A stretch of DNA of 64,000 bases from Tamarix chinensis (lineage: Eukaryota > Streptophyta > Magnoliopsida > Caryophyllales > Tamaricaceae): positions 42,783,415 to 42,847,414 of the forward strand of contig CM060175.1 in NCBI GenBank assembly GCA_030549775.1, written 5' to 3'. Under the pieces are notes generated by a model that worked only from the letters and a program-made list of their open reading frames with translations, ran no database searches and had not been told where the DNA came from. Positions 46,001 to 56,883 of this stretch are shown here, in pieces. How positions within the stretch are numbered: position 1 is the first letter of the stretch; the number at the start of each line of letters is the position of its first letter. A program made the position numbers and the translations under genes.

Positions 46001-49000
46001 ATAATGATGATGATGATATTACAACAAAGGTAACACTATCACAAATACTAATATCGAATAAAAACTGAAACAAATGAAATAATAAATAGATAGATAAATA
46101 AAATGAAGATACATGAAATAAAAATAGCAACAACAATCGGCACACAGGTTTCAAGGGCAGCAACACCATACACACAACCAACCTAATAGTATTAATAGCA
46201 ACAAGAGCACTAATAAGAAAGCAGAACCCTGACCCATATCCAATCTTAGGCTAAGAGATATAAAAGACTTCTACTCAACGTGAACTGCCCTAATTTTATG
46301 ACGCTACTGCTTCTTATCCAAGGAAATCCATAAATCTGGAAACATCATGCCCAGGCATTCAATATTGGCATTCTCCATAATTAGGAAATAAAGAGAAGAG
46401 CTCACTTGTTAAGTTCTAATTATAATCTTTAAAAACGACATACTCTTTAGATCCATGTCCGGATATTATATTCATTCTTTTTGTTTAAAGAATAGTTTCT
46501 CATATTCATATACCTACATAAACAATAGTGCTCGTTCAAATATGTTGATGAACTATATGATGTTTGCACTTGAGACCATGTGCAGAATAGGTGGGATTGG
46601 GCATTTCTAACATTATCTTTGCCCCTAGCACGTAGAACCACAACCTACATTGCTAGTACGAGAAGTCAAAGCCCACTAAATCATAAATGATTGGCGTAGC
46701 ACTGTGAGAAAAGCATCAAATTCAAAATTTAAAGAACAATACTACGTGCTTTAAAAGATTACTAGATTTCGATAGCACACGATGCCTGCATTGTGATTAT
46801 CATTGAATATGTACCATATTTATTCCATTATTGTTTTTCCTATTGGTTATATATGATTTTCAAGATCAAACTTTGATCACTAGGGGAGCGATATCCATTG
46901 CAAACGTGTAATTATGAGCATTTGATTTTTCTTTTATATAAAATATGAATTTAATAGTTTCAAGCACTGCACCATGTTCAGATCTAGACACCAACAATGC
47001 ATATACTAGTTAAGGAATGAAGTAGGTTTCTAAAAGCTTATATAGAATGCAATTTATTTGCCATTTTTCTTTTTCTTTTTCTTTTTCCTTTTTTTATCAT
47101 AATAATTGGTAAGTGTTTGTTTTGGGGGGAATAACTTTTCAAAAGTAGTGAGTGGTTACCCAACCGATGGCATGCTCCCTATTTTATATCTTTTTCCCTT
47201 TCTTTTTAATGTAGTAAATTATACCTACTTATTTAAAAGTTTTTTTTTTATTTTAAAAAATATGAAAACTAATGGGTAGTTACGTTGGCTTAAACATATA
47301 GAAGATTTGCGCCCTAAATTACTTATCAACATTGGGAAAAAATCTAGCTCTATTTGTAAAGAGGATGCCCAAATACATCCCTGTTTATAGATTGAAAAGC
47401 ATCACTAGTTTATGTGATGTAGTCTAGATTTTTAGATATTATTTGGTAGGCCTTTCATGATTTGTTGATTTTTTTATATAAAATATTATCATTTTTGGAT
47501 TTGGTAGTTTTTTTTTCTTTTCTTTTAAATTTTGCATCAATTATTTAAGATCAGATATTTTCTCTTTGGTATTTGTTAGCAGTTCCACCTAAATATGGAA
47601 CTAAGTCATGTTATCTTTCACAAATTTGATGGATGATGTACAATGAAGTTATTACTTTCCCCTATGAATTGTGAATTTCTCAAGTCTTGTCTTTCCTCGC
47701 CCTGCCCTGATCCCCCTTCTCTCTTCCCTGATCCTCTTCTCTTTTGACTTTCTTCTTCTCCTAATTTTCATTTCTTGCATCAGTTTATTATAATCCCATC
47801 ATTGTTCCGACATTCATCTGCCATAAATATCTACAGCACATTGCCACAAAATCCCTACACTGTCAAAAGTTCATGTCTAAGCTAGAATTCAATATAATAT
47901 TGGAAGATTAGTATTTTTCCAAGTTTAGTATGGTATTGGAATTTCAGAATTGAAGAATTTTGGCCAGAGAGAGAATATTGAAATTGAATTGATTCAACTA
48001 TTTATTACAAGAATAGAGAAACAACCTATGAATCATAGATGTTATGAGAAGAAGAATTCTAAGCAAGCCCCTCAATTAGGGGAACAGGAAAGGAAGGAAA
48101 TATTACAACAGGTACAGAAATATACATAAATAATTAATAAGGAACAATAAAGGAAGAAATACATTGCAAATATAAGGCAATAGAATATATACAGAGTTGG
48201 GGTTTCAACACTCCCCCTCAAGTTCAATTGTAAATGTTAGTCATTTCAATCTCGCAGGTGAAATTCTTATAAAGTGGTTTGGACAGCCCCTTGGTAAAGA
48301 TATTTGCTACTTGTTCTCTGGTAGGGACATAGGTCATGCAAATAACTCCATTATCAACCTTTTCTTTAATAAAGTGTCAAGTCAACTTGAGCATGCTTGG
48401 TTCAATCGCGTTTGCACTGGATTAAGGGAAATATTGTGTTCTCATGATAGAGCTTCATAGGGCATCTTATTGCAATAGCAATTCTTTTAGGATCCTCTTG
48501 ATCCACAAAGCTTTACACATTCCATGAGCTACAGCTCTGAATTCACCTTCTGGGGGAGGGTTGCTTCCAAGTGAGCTTCCTTCAGTCAATGCATATGTTG
48601 GTTCACAATGCCAACACTAAACGCAATATCAAGTCTCATGTAAAATAGCTTTCCAGCTAACATCTGATAACTGCCCCTTTCAACAGGGTTTCCACCTGGT
48701 TCAAACTTCCTACTTCAACTGGAGTATCAGACGGTTTAGATCAAAGCATTCCAATTTCTGTCAACGCTGGTGTGCTCAAAGCTTCATTCACATTCTTTTG
48801 AAAGATAATTGTGGATAGGGTAAACAAAAAACTCTTAAATGTAGTGAAAAGACTGCTATAAGAAATAAACACAAAGATAAAATGTAAGGTGCAAGGACGA
48901 CATTGTGCAAGTCCAGGTCTATAATAGAGTTGCGTACCTATGTTCTTGATAGGTTCTTGAACATTTGGATCTGTCACCAGGTCTGATTCAGATTGTGTAT

Positions 49001-52000
49001 GAGGGCTGTGATTCTCACTGTCCTTTGATTTTTGTCTACCTGACTAGACAATTATATCTTTCTTGTGCTGCTTCTATTTATCTCTACTTGGATCTATATG
49101 ACATGCTAAGTGGCAAATCAGGATGGTCAGGTTGGATGGGTTGAGCCTTTGGTGGTGTAGATTCTGTGGGGTCAACAGTTTCAAAGTCCAAACAATGAAC
49201 TTCATCATCCATAGATTTCTCCCCCCTGACGTGAAGGTTTTTGGAAGAAGGGTGTGTTTAACATCTCAACCACTAAAGTCTTTTAGATGAGGGATCAAAA
49301 CACTTACATCCTTTTTGTGACAATGAGTAACCAATAAAGACATTTGAAATATCTGGGGTTGAGCTTCCCACAATGATGATTCTGGGTGTTAACAAATTCA
49401 GTGCATCCAATTATCTTTAGTGAGATATGTGAATGTACCAAAAAGAAAGGAAATCTCCCTGAAGGAGGGCTGAAGTAATTCTGAAAGAGAGGACGCAACT
49501 AGGCATCCAATTTATGAGAAAAGTGGCAGTCCAGACAGCACCTCCCCCAAATATTTTTGGCATGTTTGCAGTAAACATTAAGGCTCAGGCAGGCTACCTC
49601 TATAAGATGTTTATCTTTTATTCCTACTACCCCACTCAGTTAAGGGGTATAGACACATGAACTTTAGTGAATTTATAAGCATGTTATGAAATATTATGTG
49701 CCTTTATCAGTGTGCAGAAACAGACTTTGTGCTTCAAATTGCTTCTGCATCATTTAACAGAAATTTAGACAAAAACATTAGATTTGCCTTTCACAAAATA
49801 GACCCAGCGACACGAGTGTGATCATCTATGAATGTAATAAACCATTTTTAGTTATTACAAGTTGGAACATGAGATGGACCCAGACATCATTGTGTATTAG
49901 TCGGAAAGGCTTGTCTTGGATTGTTGGATTTTGACAGAGGGGGGGGGTCTACCGTGTTTGGCTAATTAAGGGAAATCACAATATCAGAAGCAATTTTGTT
50001 AGAGAATATTGACCTAACTAACAAGTATTATTGCTGAAAGTTGGGAGGACCCATCCAAAATGTGACAGCATAATGTCATTATTCCGACAGAGAAACTGAA
50101 TTACAAATAGTGAGAGATGGTTGTCTGCCTATTTCAACTTCATCATAGTAGTCTCTAACCTTCTTTAGCACTATTAATCATCGTCCCTGGTAACAAATCC
50201 TAAAAGACGCAATGATAAGGTAAATATTTAACCCAACAGTTCTAACCTTTGGTAAGTTGGCTACTTGGCATCAGATTGCAAGATAGTTTGGAACATGAAG
50301 AACAGATTCAAAAGTTAAAGAAGATTTTTGTCCCTTTTCCTTGCAACTAATGATAGTTCTGTTAAGATCTTTAGTTATGGATCTAGGTGTGGGATGATGG
50401 GAAGAGGAATTAGGGTTAATCAAAGGAGGGAGACTACAATTTCTTGATTCACCTATTGTGAAAATTAGGGAAGGGGGGAGAAGGACCAGTCACCATCAAG
50501 TTGGAATGATACCAATTGGCAACTTGGGAGGAGCCCTAGGTCCACACGATGTCGATGGGGTAAGACAATGGAAGAGAGAAGCCAAGGAATTAACAATTGC
50601 TAATTCCCAAACTTGTTTAATTCCAAGGCTGAAGTCCCTTATTTATAGCTAAATACAAAGTCGGGAAGCAAATAAGATGCTATTAAACCCTAGCTAATCC
50701 ATAAATCCCCTCATAACTCAAGGCTTGCTAAGAATTAAATCAAACCAAAGCCCATCAAGACTAAAACTGGACCTGGTCCTAATAGGCCTGGCCCCACTAT
50801 AAGCTTGGCCTAAAAACGCATCCCTAACATTACTTCCTTCCCCGAAATCAAATTTTTCCTCAGCCATGACAGTATGGAAGAGTTGCTGACATTCATCCAC
50901 AGTTCCCAAAAAGCAGCCCAGACTATTCCACGAGAATTTTCCATATAGCACAATTCAAGCAAGTTCATAAGATTTGTGCCAGGGCACCATTACCATCAAC
51001 AATTGGAAGTATCCAGGAAACAGACAACCTAAGAGGCTGCAGAAAAATCTTGAGCTGAGAAACAGGAAATATTAGGCGGAGCCAACCTAATTCCAAAAGA
51101 ATAGATGATAGAAAACCTGGACAATTCAATCTAGGACCCTTAAAGACCCATAGAATTTTGGAGAAAGCTTCTAGTAGGGTCTTTTAACAACCAAGAACTG
51201 CCAATAAGGTTGTAGAGGCACCCATATTATGCCACATTGTTGGAACTCGACTTCTCAGCGAGTCTAGTCTGCAAGTTGTTTCACTCATTTCCACACTTGT
51301 AACTTCTTGTGAACTTTAAGAAGCAATCAAGAGGGTAGAAGATTAACTTCAGAGAATCTATACCATATACCAATCTAAAGGGTATTTCCTATAGGAAATT
51401 GTGATAGAAAGTGTTGTAATGATACTCTGCCCAAAGCACCTACTATACCCACTCTCCGAGATGGTAGCTCATCAAACATTGTAGATAAATTTCCATTACT
51501 TAGTTAACCACCTCATTTTTCCCATTCATATAAGGTCATTGGTGCATGATTAGAGCCTACTTGTGGATGAAAAACTGTAGTGGATCCTCCATAAGCCTCC
51601 AACCATTCAATACTACCCATAACTTTGCTCAAAACACGTCAAACCCTAGTTGCATCATCTCTCTTATTTTTAACCAAGAGAGATGAGATCAAAACATAGA
51701 GAGCCGTTCAAGTCATCAACTAAGTCTTCCTTATTTGGTCCATCTATTGCTTTTCACTGTGACTCCTCACCACATGAAAATTACCCAACATCACCATTGG
51801 CTATTGTTTGGAAAATTGTGCAGAAGCCATTGCCATAGCATCTTCCTCCGTTGACCGTTATTTAGTGCATAAATGAAAATATAAAAGATCGCTAATGACT
51901 ATTGTAAGCATATGAACTCAAACAATAACCCATAGGCACAATCTACAACCTAATCAACCTTCAAGATTTGTGGGTCATATTCCACCATTACCATGGGAAT

Positions 52001-55000
52001 AGTATTTGTGGATCCAATTACATCTTATCAATCTTTCTCTAACAATGGAAGCCTTTGCAAGTCTGACTACTTCACACAAATATCCACCAAACCTACTAAA
52101 ATAACTTCATTTCTACTAAGCCAAGAATTTGCTTCCTTCCGTTTTAGAGGGTCATTGAACCCTCTTATGTTCCAACACCCTATCATCATCACAGATCAAT
52201 GTGAGATCAGACCTAAAAGGCTTTTCAATGATCCTTTTTACCCAAACTATTTAGACCAAGGTGTATTTTGATCATTCAACTCCTCACTTTCAGGTATCAA
52301 GGGTGTCTATCTAGGGATGAGATATGTGAATCTCTATATCTTGATGTGTTAGGGGGCCTAGTATTAGGTATATCACATGGTACAAAATCAAGGGTGGATC
52401 AAGATCCATGTCCTTGCTATATTATGCAATCATCACCATGAAGGTTGAAACCTACTTGCCAATGATGTCTTGGGGTGGACCTTAAAACCCTGGTATAGGA
52501 CCAAGGTAAGCTTAGCATCCTTATGTTTCCTCATGAACACAATGCTTTATGATCTCTGATCTTTACCCATTCTGTCCTTGTCTGAGCAACAACATGAACA
52601 TTCTCTTTATAGATAGATTTTCATTGACTAACAATATGAAACGCCCACATACAAAGCAAAGTCGGGGCTTCTAATCATATAGAACTTGTTCGTTGAAAAC
52701 AGACCCATATGATCTTTGATTCATAATAGAGTTAGATAAGGTCCTAAGAGTGTCAACCTCCACCAAAATCTGAGCAAAAGGGATCTTATTTTTATTGGCA
52801 ATGACTACATCCACCCTAAGTGATCTCTTTAAACAACTTGTTATGCAGCTAATCAAATCCAAGGATAGACCTAGGAGTTTGATCCATATATGCAAGAATT
52901 TTAGCTAATCTTTCCCGAATTGGTAACCTTTTTGTCACTTCAAATGCATAGGTTTTCTATGAATGTCCAATAGCGGGTTTCGAGGATCTTATGACAATCC
53001 TCCTAGGAACGGAACTAGCATAGGAAATAGTCTTCTTCATGCGAACAGCCTCAATTAAGCTACATGACTCCATGAAGCTTTACCGTAAGATTGCATGTAA
53101 GAGAAAGATGGATGCACCCACCAAAAATATCTAATATAAAGTTCTCTCATATTTTGGTTCCCTTTGTTACTTTGTTCTCTTCAGCAACGCCACCATGATT
53201 GGTCATCCGTCAACAACCTATGTACACAAAGTAGTTCGACAAGGCTATCTGGATGTCATTTCAAAAGTACTTTGTCCAGCCATGAGGTTTTAGCCATCAT
53301 CTTTACGACCCACAGCAACCTACATACCCATACTGTGTTCGCTAATTTCCTAGACATTCTCAGCATGCATTCACAGTGGTTTGATGCAGGAAAAGGCTGT
53401 AGTTGGTGTCAAAGCCAAGAACTTCAAGAAATCCCTCCTCTTCCATATCTGCAAAAAGTTCCTCCTCTAGTGGCTGTTGAAAATCAATCTCCTTCACCGG
53501 GGTTCAAAAGGGCACTATGGCCTTGTTCTTCCAAGGCAAATGGCGATGTCCAAGACATAGCTAGGATTTCTCTTGGCATGCACATAGAGTATTTTCAAAC
53601 GAATAATAAGTACATAACCAAATATGTAATCATACTAGTGAATTTCACTCGTGCAAAGCATTAGAAGGTGTTTATAGATGGCACAAGTCATCTGGAAAAT
53701 AATGAAACTTCCTGTGTGAACTGATTAGAAAAGACATTAACAAATTTGGAGATTTCCATGTGCATAGATGAATGTAAATCCCTTAGGCAACCTTTTGTTT
53801 CCCACTCCTACAAATGTTGCCTTAGCTTATGCTAGATGCATATCTAATGAATTTATTGTTTTCTTACTCCAAGTTCTTATGTCAGGTCCTCTAACAACCC
53901 ATCTTCCTTCTCTCTAATTCCCCTTCTTACACTTCTTTAATCCCCTTACACTCTTTCCAATTTCCTCTACTCCTATATTTTCATCTTATTAGCTTGACAT
54001 CATTGCGTAGTTGGATCATCCTCTAAAGTATATATGAAGCAAAGTCATCTCAGGCTTCCTTACCTAGATTGAGCCACTATCACTAATTCACTGTTGAATT
54101 ATTCAAGGCTGATGATTAAAGATTGGAAGTCTACTCAAATCAAATAATGTAATTGACAGGATGGGGTCCCAAGTGATCTATGAAAAATTTATGGAGGATA
54201 CTCACTCTTTCATTCTCTTATTTGGCCCCATAAGATTTCTTTGGAAGATTTGTCAAACGCTCGAGGGGCCTGAACAGATCAAGGTGCATTTTATGCAGTA
54301 TTGCAGTGATCTCGTAGCAACATCAGCCTATGCTATACCTCAGTTAAATCGTGATCCACAGCATTATAGTGAGTGATGCAAGTGTCTAAGAAACTACTGT
54401 CACTCAAGGAAATCCCAAAGCCAGATATTTACGAAAATCAACACAATCAAGTACCCAAGTCTAATAAAAATCAATGCGAATGAAGTAAACAATTCAATTT
54501 TATGATATTATAAACTCTAGGTCCTCAAGGACCTATCAATTTTGAAGTTAAAGATGTTAGAAAACTCGACTAACCGGCGTAAATTCGAACTGTCTCAATC
54601 CTAGCGACTTCCTTTGCAAGTGCTGGAAGCTCCTCCATCCCCACCATCTCCGCTGTCTGTAACCCATCTCTCTTCTCTCTTCCTCCGTCTACAGGTAAAT
54701 TGCATAAACAAAATTATAAACCCAAATTCGTATCTCCTACGGCAGGTGATAATCCAAAGGGAGGAGAGGGTGTGCAAGGAACCTGGGACGCAAGAACATG
54801 ATGACTTGGATTTAAGATCACCCAGTTCCGATTTAATGTGACTGATAGCGCCATCAACCTGGCGAGAATAAGAATCGTATGAATGGAGGCTGCCCTGGAG
54901 ATGCACGATTAGATCGATAAGGAATTTGCTTAAGTGATCACACTGATATTGCAATTCCGAGACCAATCGACTAGATGCAGAGAGGTCAAGATTGGATCTG

Positions 55001-55083
55001 ACGAGAAATGAGGAGTTGAGGAAAGAGACTACAGAAGGACAGAGGTCGCCGATTGCCGGCAATTTCACAGCTGATGAGTCCAT
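43044..55083 (-). CDS. MAG2L: RINT1-like vesicle-tethering protein, MAG2L type (four exons, 807 aa)
   Basis: Exons on the minus strand: 55083-54783, 54688-54575, 45132-45029 and 44948-43044. All introns are GT-AG, phases match, and the total is 2424 nt including stop (807 residues), the size expected for plant RINT1/TIP20 proteins. The N-terminus (MDSSAVKLPAIGDLCPSVVSFL) is the helical region found in this family. Exons 2-3 give EELPALAKEVARIETVRIYA and TTLKLDSLVGDIEDAVSS. Exon 4 carries the RINT1_TIP1 domain (FFDRQDWFDIWLEIEL, PGFEDYRCPKISLVFLQQL, FDAHCRDYVRNKKHW). RINT1/MAG2 proteins are subunits of the Dsl1/NRZ tether that captures Golgi-derived vesicles at the ER; in Arabidopsis MAG2 is needed for storage-protein export. 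An in-frame ATG at 55113 (MAELTKTITP before MDSS) is an alternative start; 55083 fits family N-termini better. Assignment to MAG2L instead of MAG2 is from overall resemblance. The ORF is intact despite a 9.4-kb second intron. Confidence 0.92.
45029..45132 (-). CDS. MAG2L: MAG2L exon 3
   Basis: 104 nt. Acceptor TTTTCAG|TAAC, donor ATGGAG|GTGATA. Encodes VTTLKLDSLVGDIEDAVSS then MMNRNLRKHLIAENME, with phase matching both neighbours. The next intron (44949-45028) is 80 bp. Confidence 0.9.
45133..47879. other. MAG2L intron 2, part nearest exon 3
   Basis: Holds no recognised gene or element. A GTA/GAT simple-sequence patch lies at about 45975-46020 and a TTTTTC tract near 47060-47095. The short ORFs (45957-46181, 46447-46641) lack similarity. 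Confidence 0.55.
47880..50250 (-). pseudogene. Degenerate Ty1/copia element inside MAG2L intron 2
   Basis: Minus-strand frames give integrase-region matches near 49960-49540 (HTRVAGSILIKGKSNVF; HLIEVACLSLNVYCKHAKNIWG), the post-integrase block GCTEFVNTQNHHCGKLNPR (near 49400), RNase H matches (PEGEFRAVAHGMCKALWIKR near 48560; HFIKEKVDNGVICMTYVPTR followed by EQVANIFTKGL near 48370-48280), then a polypurine tract CTTGAGGGGGAG (48211-48222) and LTR start TGTTGAAACC at 48210. The 3' LTR probably runs to about 47.9 kb. RT is largely missing and no 5' LTR was found. Same orientation as the host gene. Confidence 0.85.
50251..51299. other. MAG2L intron 2, unassigned part
   Basis: No recognised protein similarity. 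Short ORFs (50458-50652 plus, 50718-50951 minus) show no family. Possibly internal or LTR parts of the neighbouring retroelements. Confidence 0.45.
51300..51590 (-). pseudogene. Ty3/gypsy integrase fragment inside MAG2L intron 2
   Basis: The minus strand reads NEVVN-stop-VMEIYLQCLM, then WAEYHYNTFYHNFL, then PFRLVYGIDSLKLI, matching the QTEVVNR...LPWAEFWYN...TPFxxVYG region of gypsy integrases. Stops are present. Only about 0.3 kb is recognisable. Confidence 0.75.
51650..53500 (-). pseudogene. LINE 5' part (ORF1 and start of the endonuclease) inside MAG2L intron 2
   Basis: Minus strand: IWIKLLGLSLDLI ... IPFAQILVEVDTL ... KPRLCFVCGRF (52900-52620) is the DUF4283/zinc-knuckle ORF1 layout of plant L1 LINEs. 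Further on, a SKTEGSKFLA-type segment (52150) and VMLGNFHVVRSHSEK (51800) match the apurinic endonuclease start and its LGDFN box (Asp now Asn-His shifted). The N-terminal side of ORF1 extends to about 53.5 kb. RT is absent. Frames are broken. Confidence 0.75.
53501..54574. other. MAG2L intron 2, part nearest exon 2
   Basis: No recognised feature. A 71-codon plus-strand ORF (54161-54376) has no known family and lies antisense in the intron. Confidence 0.5.
54575..54688 (-). CDS. MAG2L: MAG2L exon 2
   Basis: 114 nt. Acceptor CTGTAG|ACGG, donor GCCG|GTTAGT. Encodes DGGREKRDGLQTAEM then EELPALAKEVARIETVRIYA, with one base carried into exon 3. Confidence 0.88.
54783..55083 (-). CDS. MAG2L: MAG2L exon 1
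   Basis: Starts at MDSSAVKLPAI and ends ...KSSCSCVP plus one base (CCAG|GTTCCT donor). The reading frame runs on past the donor into the intron and into exon 2, which makes a misleading 192-codon ORF down to 54601. Confidence 0.88.
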
Positions 55084-55194
55084 TGGCGTGATCGTCTTGG
55101 TAAGTTCAGCCATTATTAGTTCCGTCCAATAACAATGTTTCAATCCGGTATGATGGCATTCTACCGTACTATGGACCAACGGTTATAGACAGAT

Positions 55195-55420
55195 TGTTGA
55201 TTTGCCCTAAACATCTAATAAATAAGTCATATGAAATGGATATCTTTTTGTTGCTATTATTGATATTCCGTCTCATATAAGATTCAATATCTCTCCTATA
55301 CATCTCTTTATATTATTATTATGGAATATTGTACATATTCAACATAGTATTCAGTTATAATAGGCTATAAATATTAGTCTCGTCAGGAGTGTTAGGATCG
55401 AAATTTATAAGTATGTGACA
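55195..55420 (+). repeat. TRIM LTR 1
   Basis: Starts TGTTGATTTG and ends ATGTGACA, two bases before the primer-binding site. About 110 bp from the MAG2L start codon. Confidence 0.8.
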
Positions 55421-55422
55421 AG

Positions 55423-55434
55423 TGGTATCAGAGC
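55423..55434 (+). promoter_or_regulatory. TRIM primer-binding site (initiator tRNA-Met)
   Basis: TGGTATCAGAGC, the standard tRNA-iMet-complementary sequence in plant copia and TRIM elements. Confidence 0.92.
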
Positions 55435-55894
55435 AATTTGTTGTGTGAGTCAGTCGACAAATATTTTGTCATGTTGTGGGGTGTATTGTACCCCGAAGGA
55501 GTGTGGATAGCTCATTGGAGAACAACCAACTTCGAAAGAGTGAATCCAAAGGATCGTGAGTACAACACGGGTCCATTGACAAGGAGTGTTGGTAGACGTG
55601 GTTTGGTGTGGGATCCAGGTCATTGAAATGAGTTGTTGAGGGTTGTCCAATGAGACGATTACGAGCGCACATGGATTGTCACTACGAAAGGGTCAGATAT
55701 GTCGCAACAAATATGTTGAATACGAGATGTTGGTTGAACTTGTGAAGCAATATATAGTACTTGTGCGATGTTTTCCTAACATTAGGCGAGTGTTGAAAGA
55801 TTGTCAAGAGAACAATACCTGAGATGCGGGAAAATGATGTTGGAACCCTTTTGTGGTACAAACGAAGGTATTTGCAATTTTGGGTAGGGGAGAT

Positions 55895-56140
55895 TGTCAT
55901 GGCCCGTAACTTGCTCCAAGCATCTAGCAAATGAGCCATGTGAATATGATGCTTCCTGGTTGCCTGATGGTTGCTAATGTCGATATTATATCTTAGGTAC
56001 AACTTGATGTCCCTCCTATACATATCTTTGTGTTATTATTGTGAGATATTGCACATATTTGGCATGGTGTTCATCTATAGTGGATAGCGGATGCTGGCAT
56101 TATCAGAGGCGCTGGGCCCAAAACCTTTGAGCACGTGATA
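55895..56140 (+). repeat. TRIM LTR 2
   Basis: Starts TGTCATGGCC after a purine tract and ends CACGTGATA, where the terminal CA of the LTR has become TA. Confidence 0.8.
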
Positions 56141-56883
56141 GGATGCTTGCTAAGCATTATATTTGAACCGGTGAATTGGGAGGACTGGAAATATAAAAAG
56201 TTAATATAGCTTAATTAAATAAACGTATATAGAAGTAAATATTTTAAAATATTATTTGACTAATAATAATAATTTAATTTTAAAAAATTAAAATAAATAT
56301 TATTTTTATTTTGTTTGAATGAAGGTGAAAAAAAGTTAAAAAAATATAAAATAAATAACATTTGCATCATTTTATTAAATTGGAGTCGATGCAGAAAGTA
56401 TTATACCTTATGGTATTTTTGTTTCCAATACTATACAAATTTTGTTTAAATTTTCATTTACCTCTATTAACTCCTTTTAAATTAGGTAAATTTGATCTTA
56501 CATCCAAATGTATCATGCAAAATACACTCGACAATGCAACAAGGATGTGGTATTAATGAAAACATTACTCATAACATGTAGAAACACGGAATACATAATT
56601 ATTTGTGCAGATAGATTATTCACTTGAGCAGGTAAGATAATTATTGTGTTACACATGACACATAACTTTATTTTGCCAGAATACTTACCTAGGAAATGTA
56701 TTACTAAAGACTAATTAATAAAAAAAAGTCATTGATAACACGTAACCAAAAAAATCAAGAGATAGAGCACATAATCACTTTTTTGTCCATGATAATTACT
56801 TGTGTAAATGAGATAATCACTTGAACAATCAAGATGATAGTTAGCACTACACGTAGTACATAACTACTTTCTTGGTCCAAGAT
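56141..56883. other. Gene-free AT-rich spacer
   Basis: No coding potential or recognised repeat beyond AT-rich words (56240-56350). Confidence 0.5.

Larger units (their letters stand above)
55195..56140 (+). mobile_element. TRIM (terminal-repeat retrotransposon in miniature)
   Basis: Total about 946 bp: LTR 1 55195-55420 (TGTTGA...GTGACA), primer-binding site TGGTATCAGAGC at 55423-55434 (complementary to the 3' end of initiator tRNA-Met), a ~460-bp non-coding internal domain, a purine tract (tgggtaggggagat, 55881-55894), and LTR 2 55895-56140 (TGTCATGG...GTGATA). The LTRs share many blocks (catctaat/catctagc, ctcctatacat, attattat, catattcaacat/catatttggcat) but are well diverged, so the insertion is old. 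No clear 5-bp target duplication. It lies directly upstream of MAG2L, in the opposite orientation to the gene. Confidence 0.88.

Noticed and set aside
54601..55179. A single 192-aa gene on the minus strand
   Set aside because: It is exon 1 of the RINT1-like gene read through intron 1 into exon 2; donor and acceptor sites and the phase match show the true structure.
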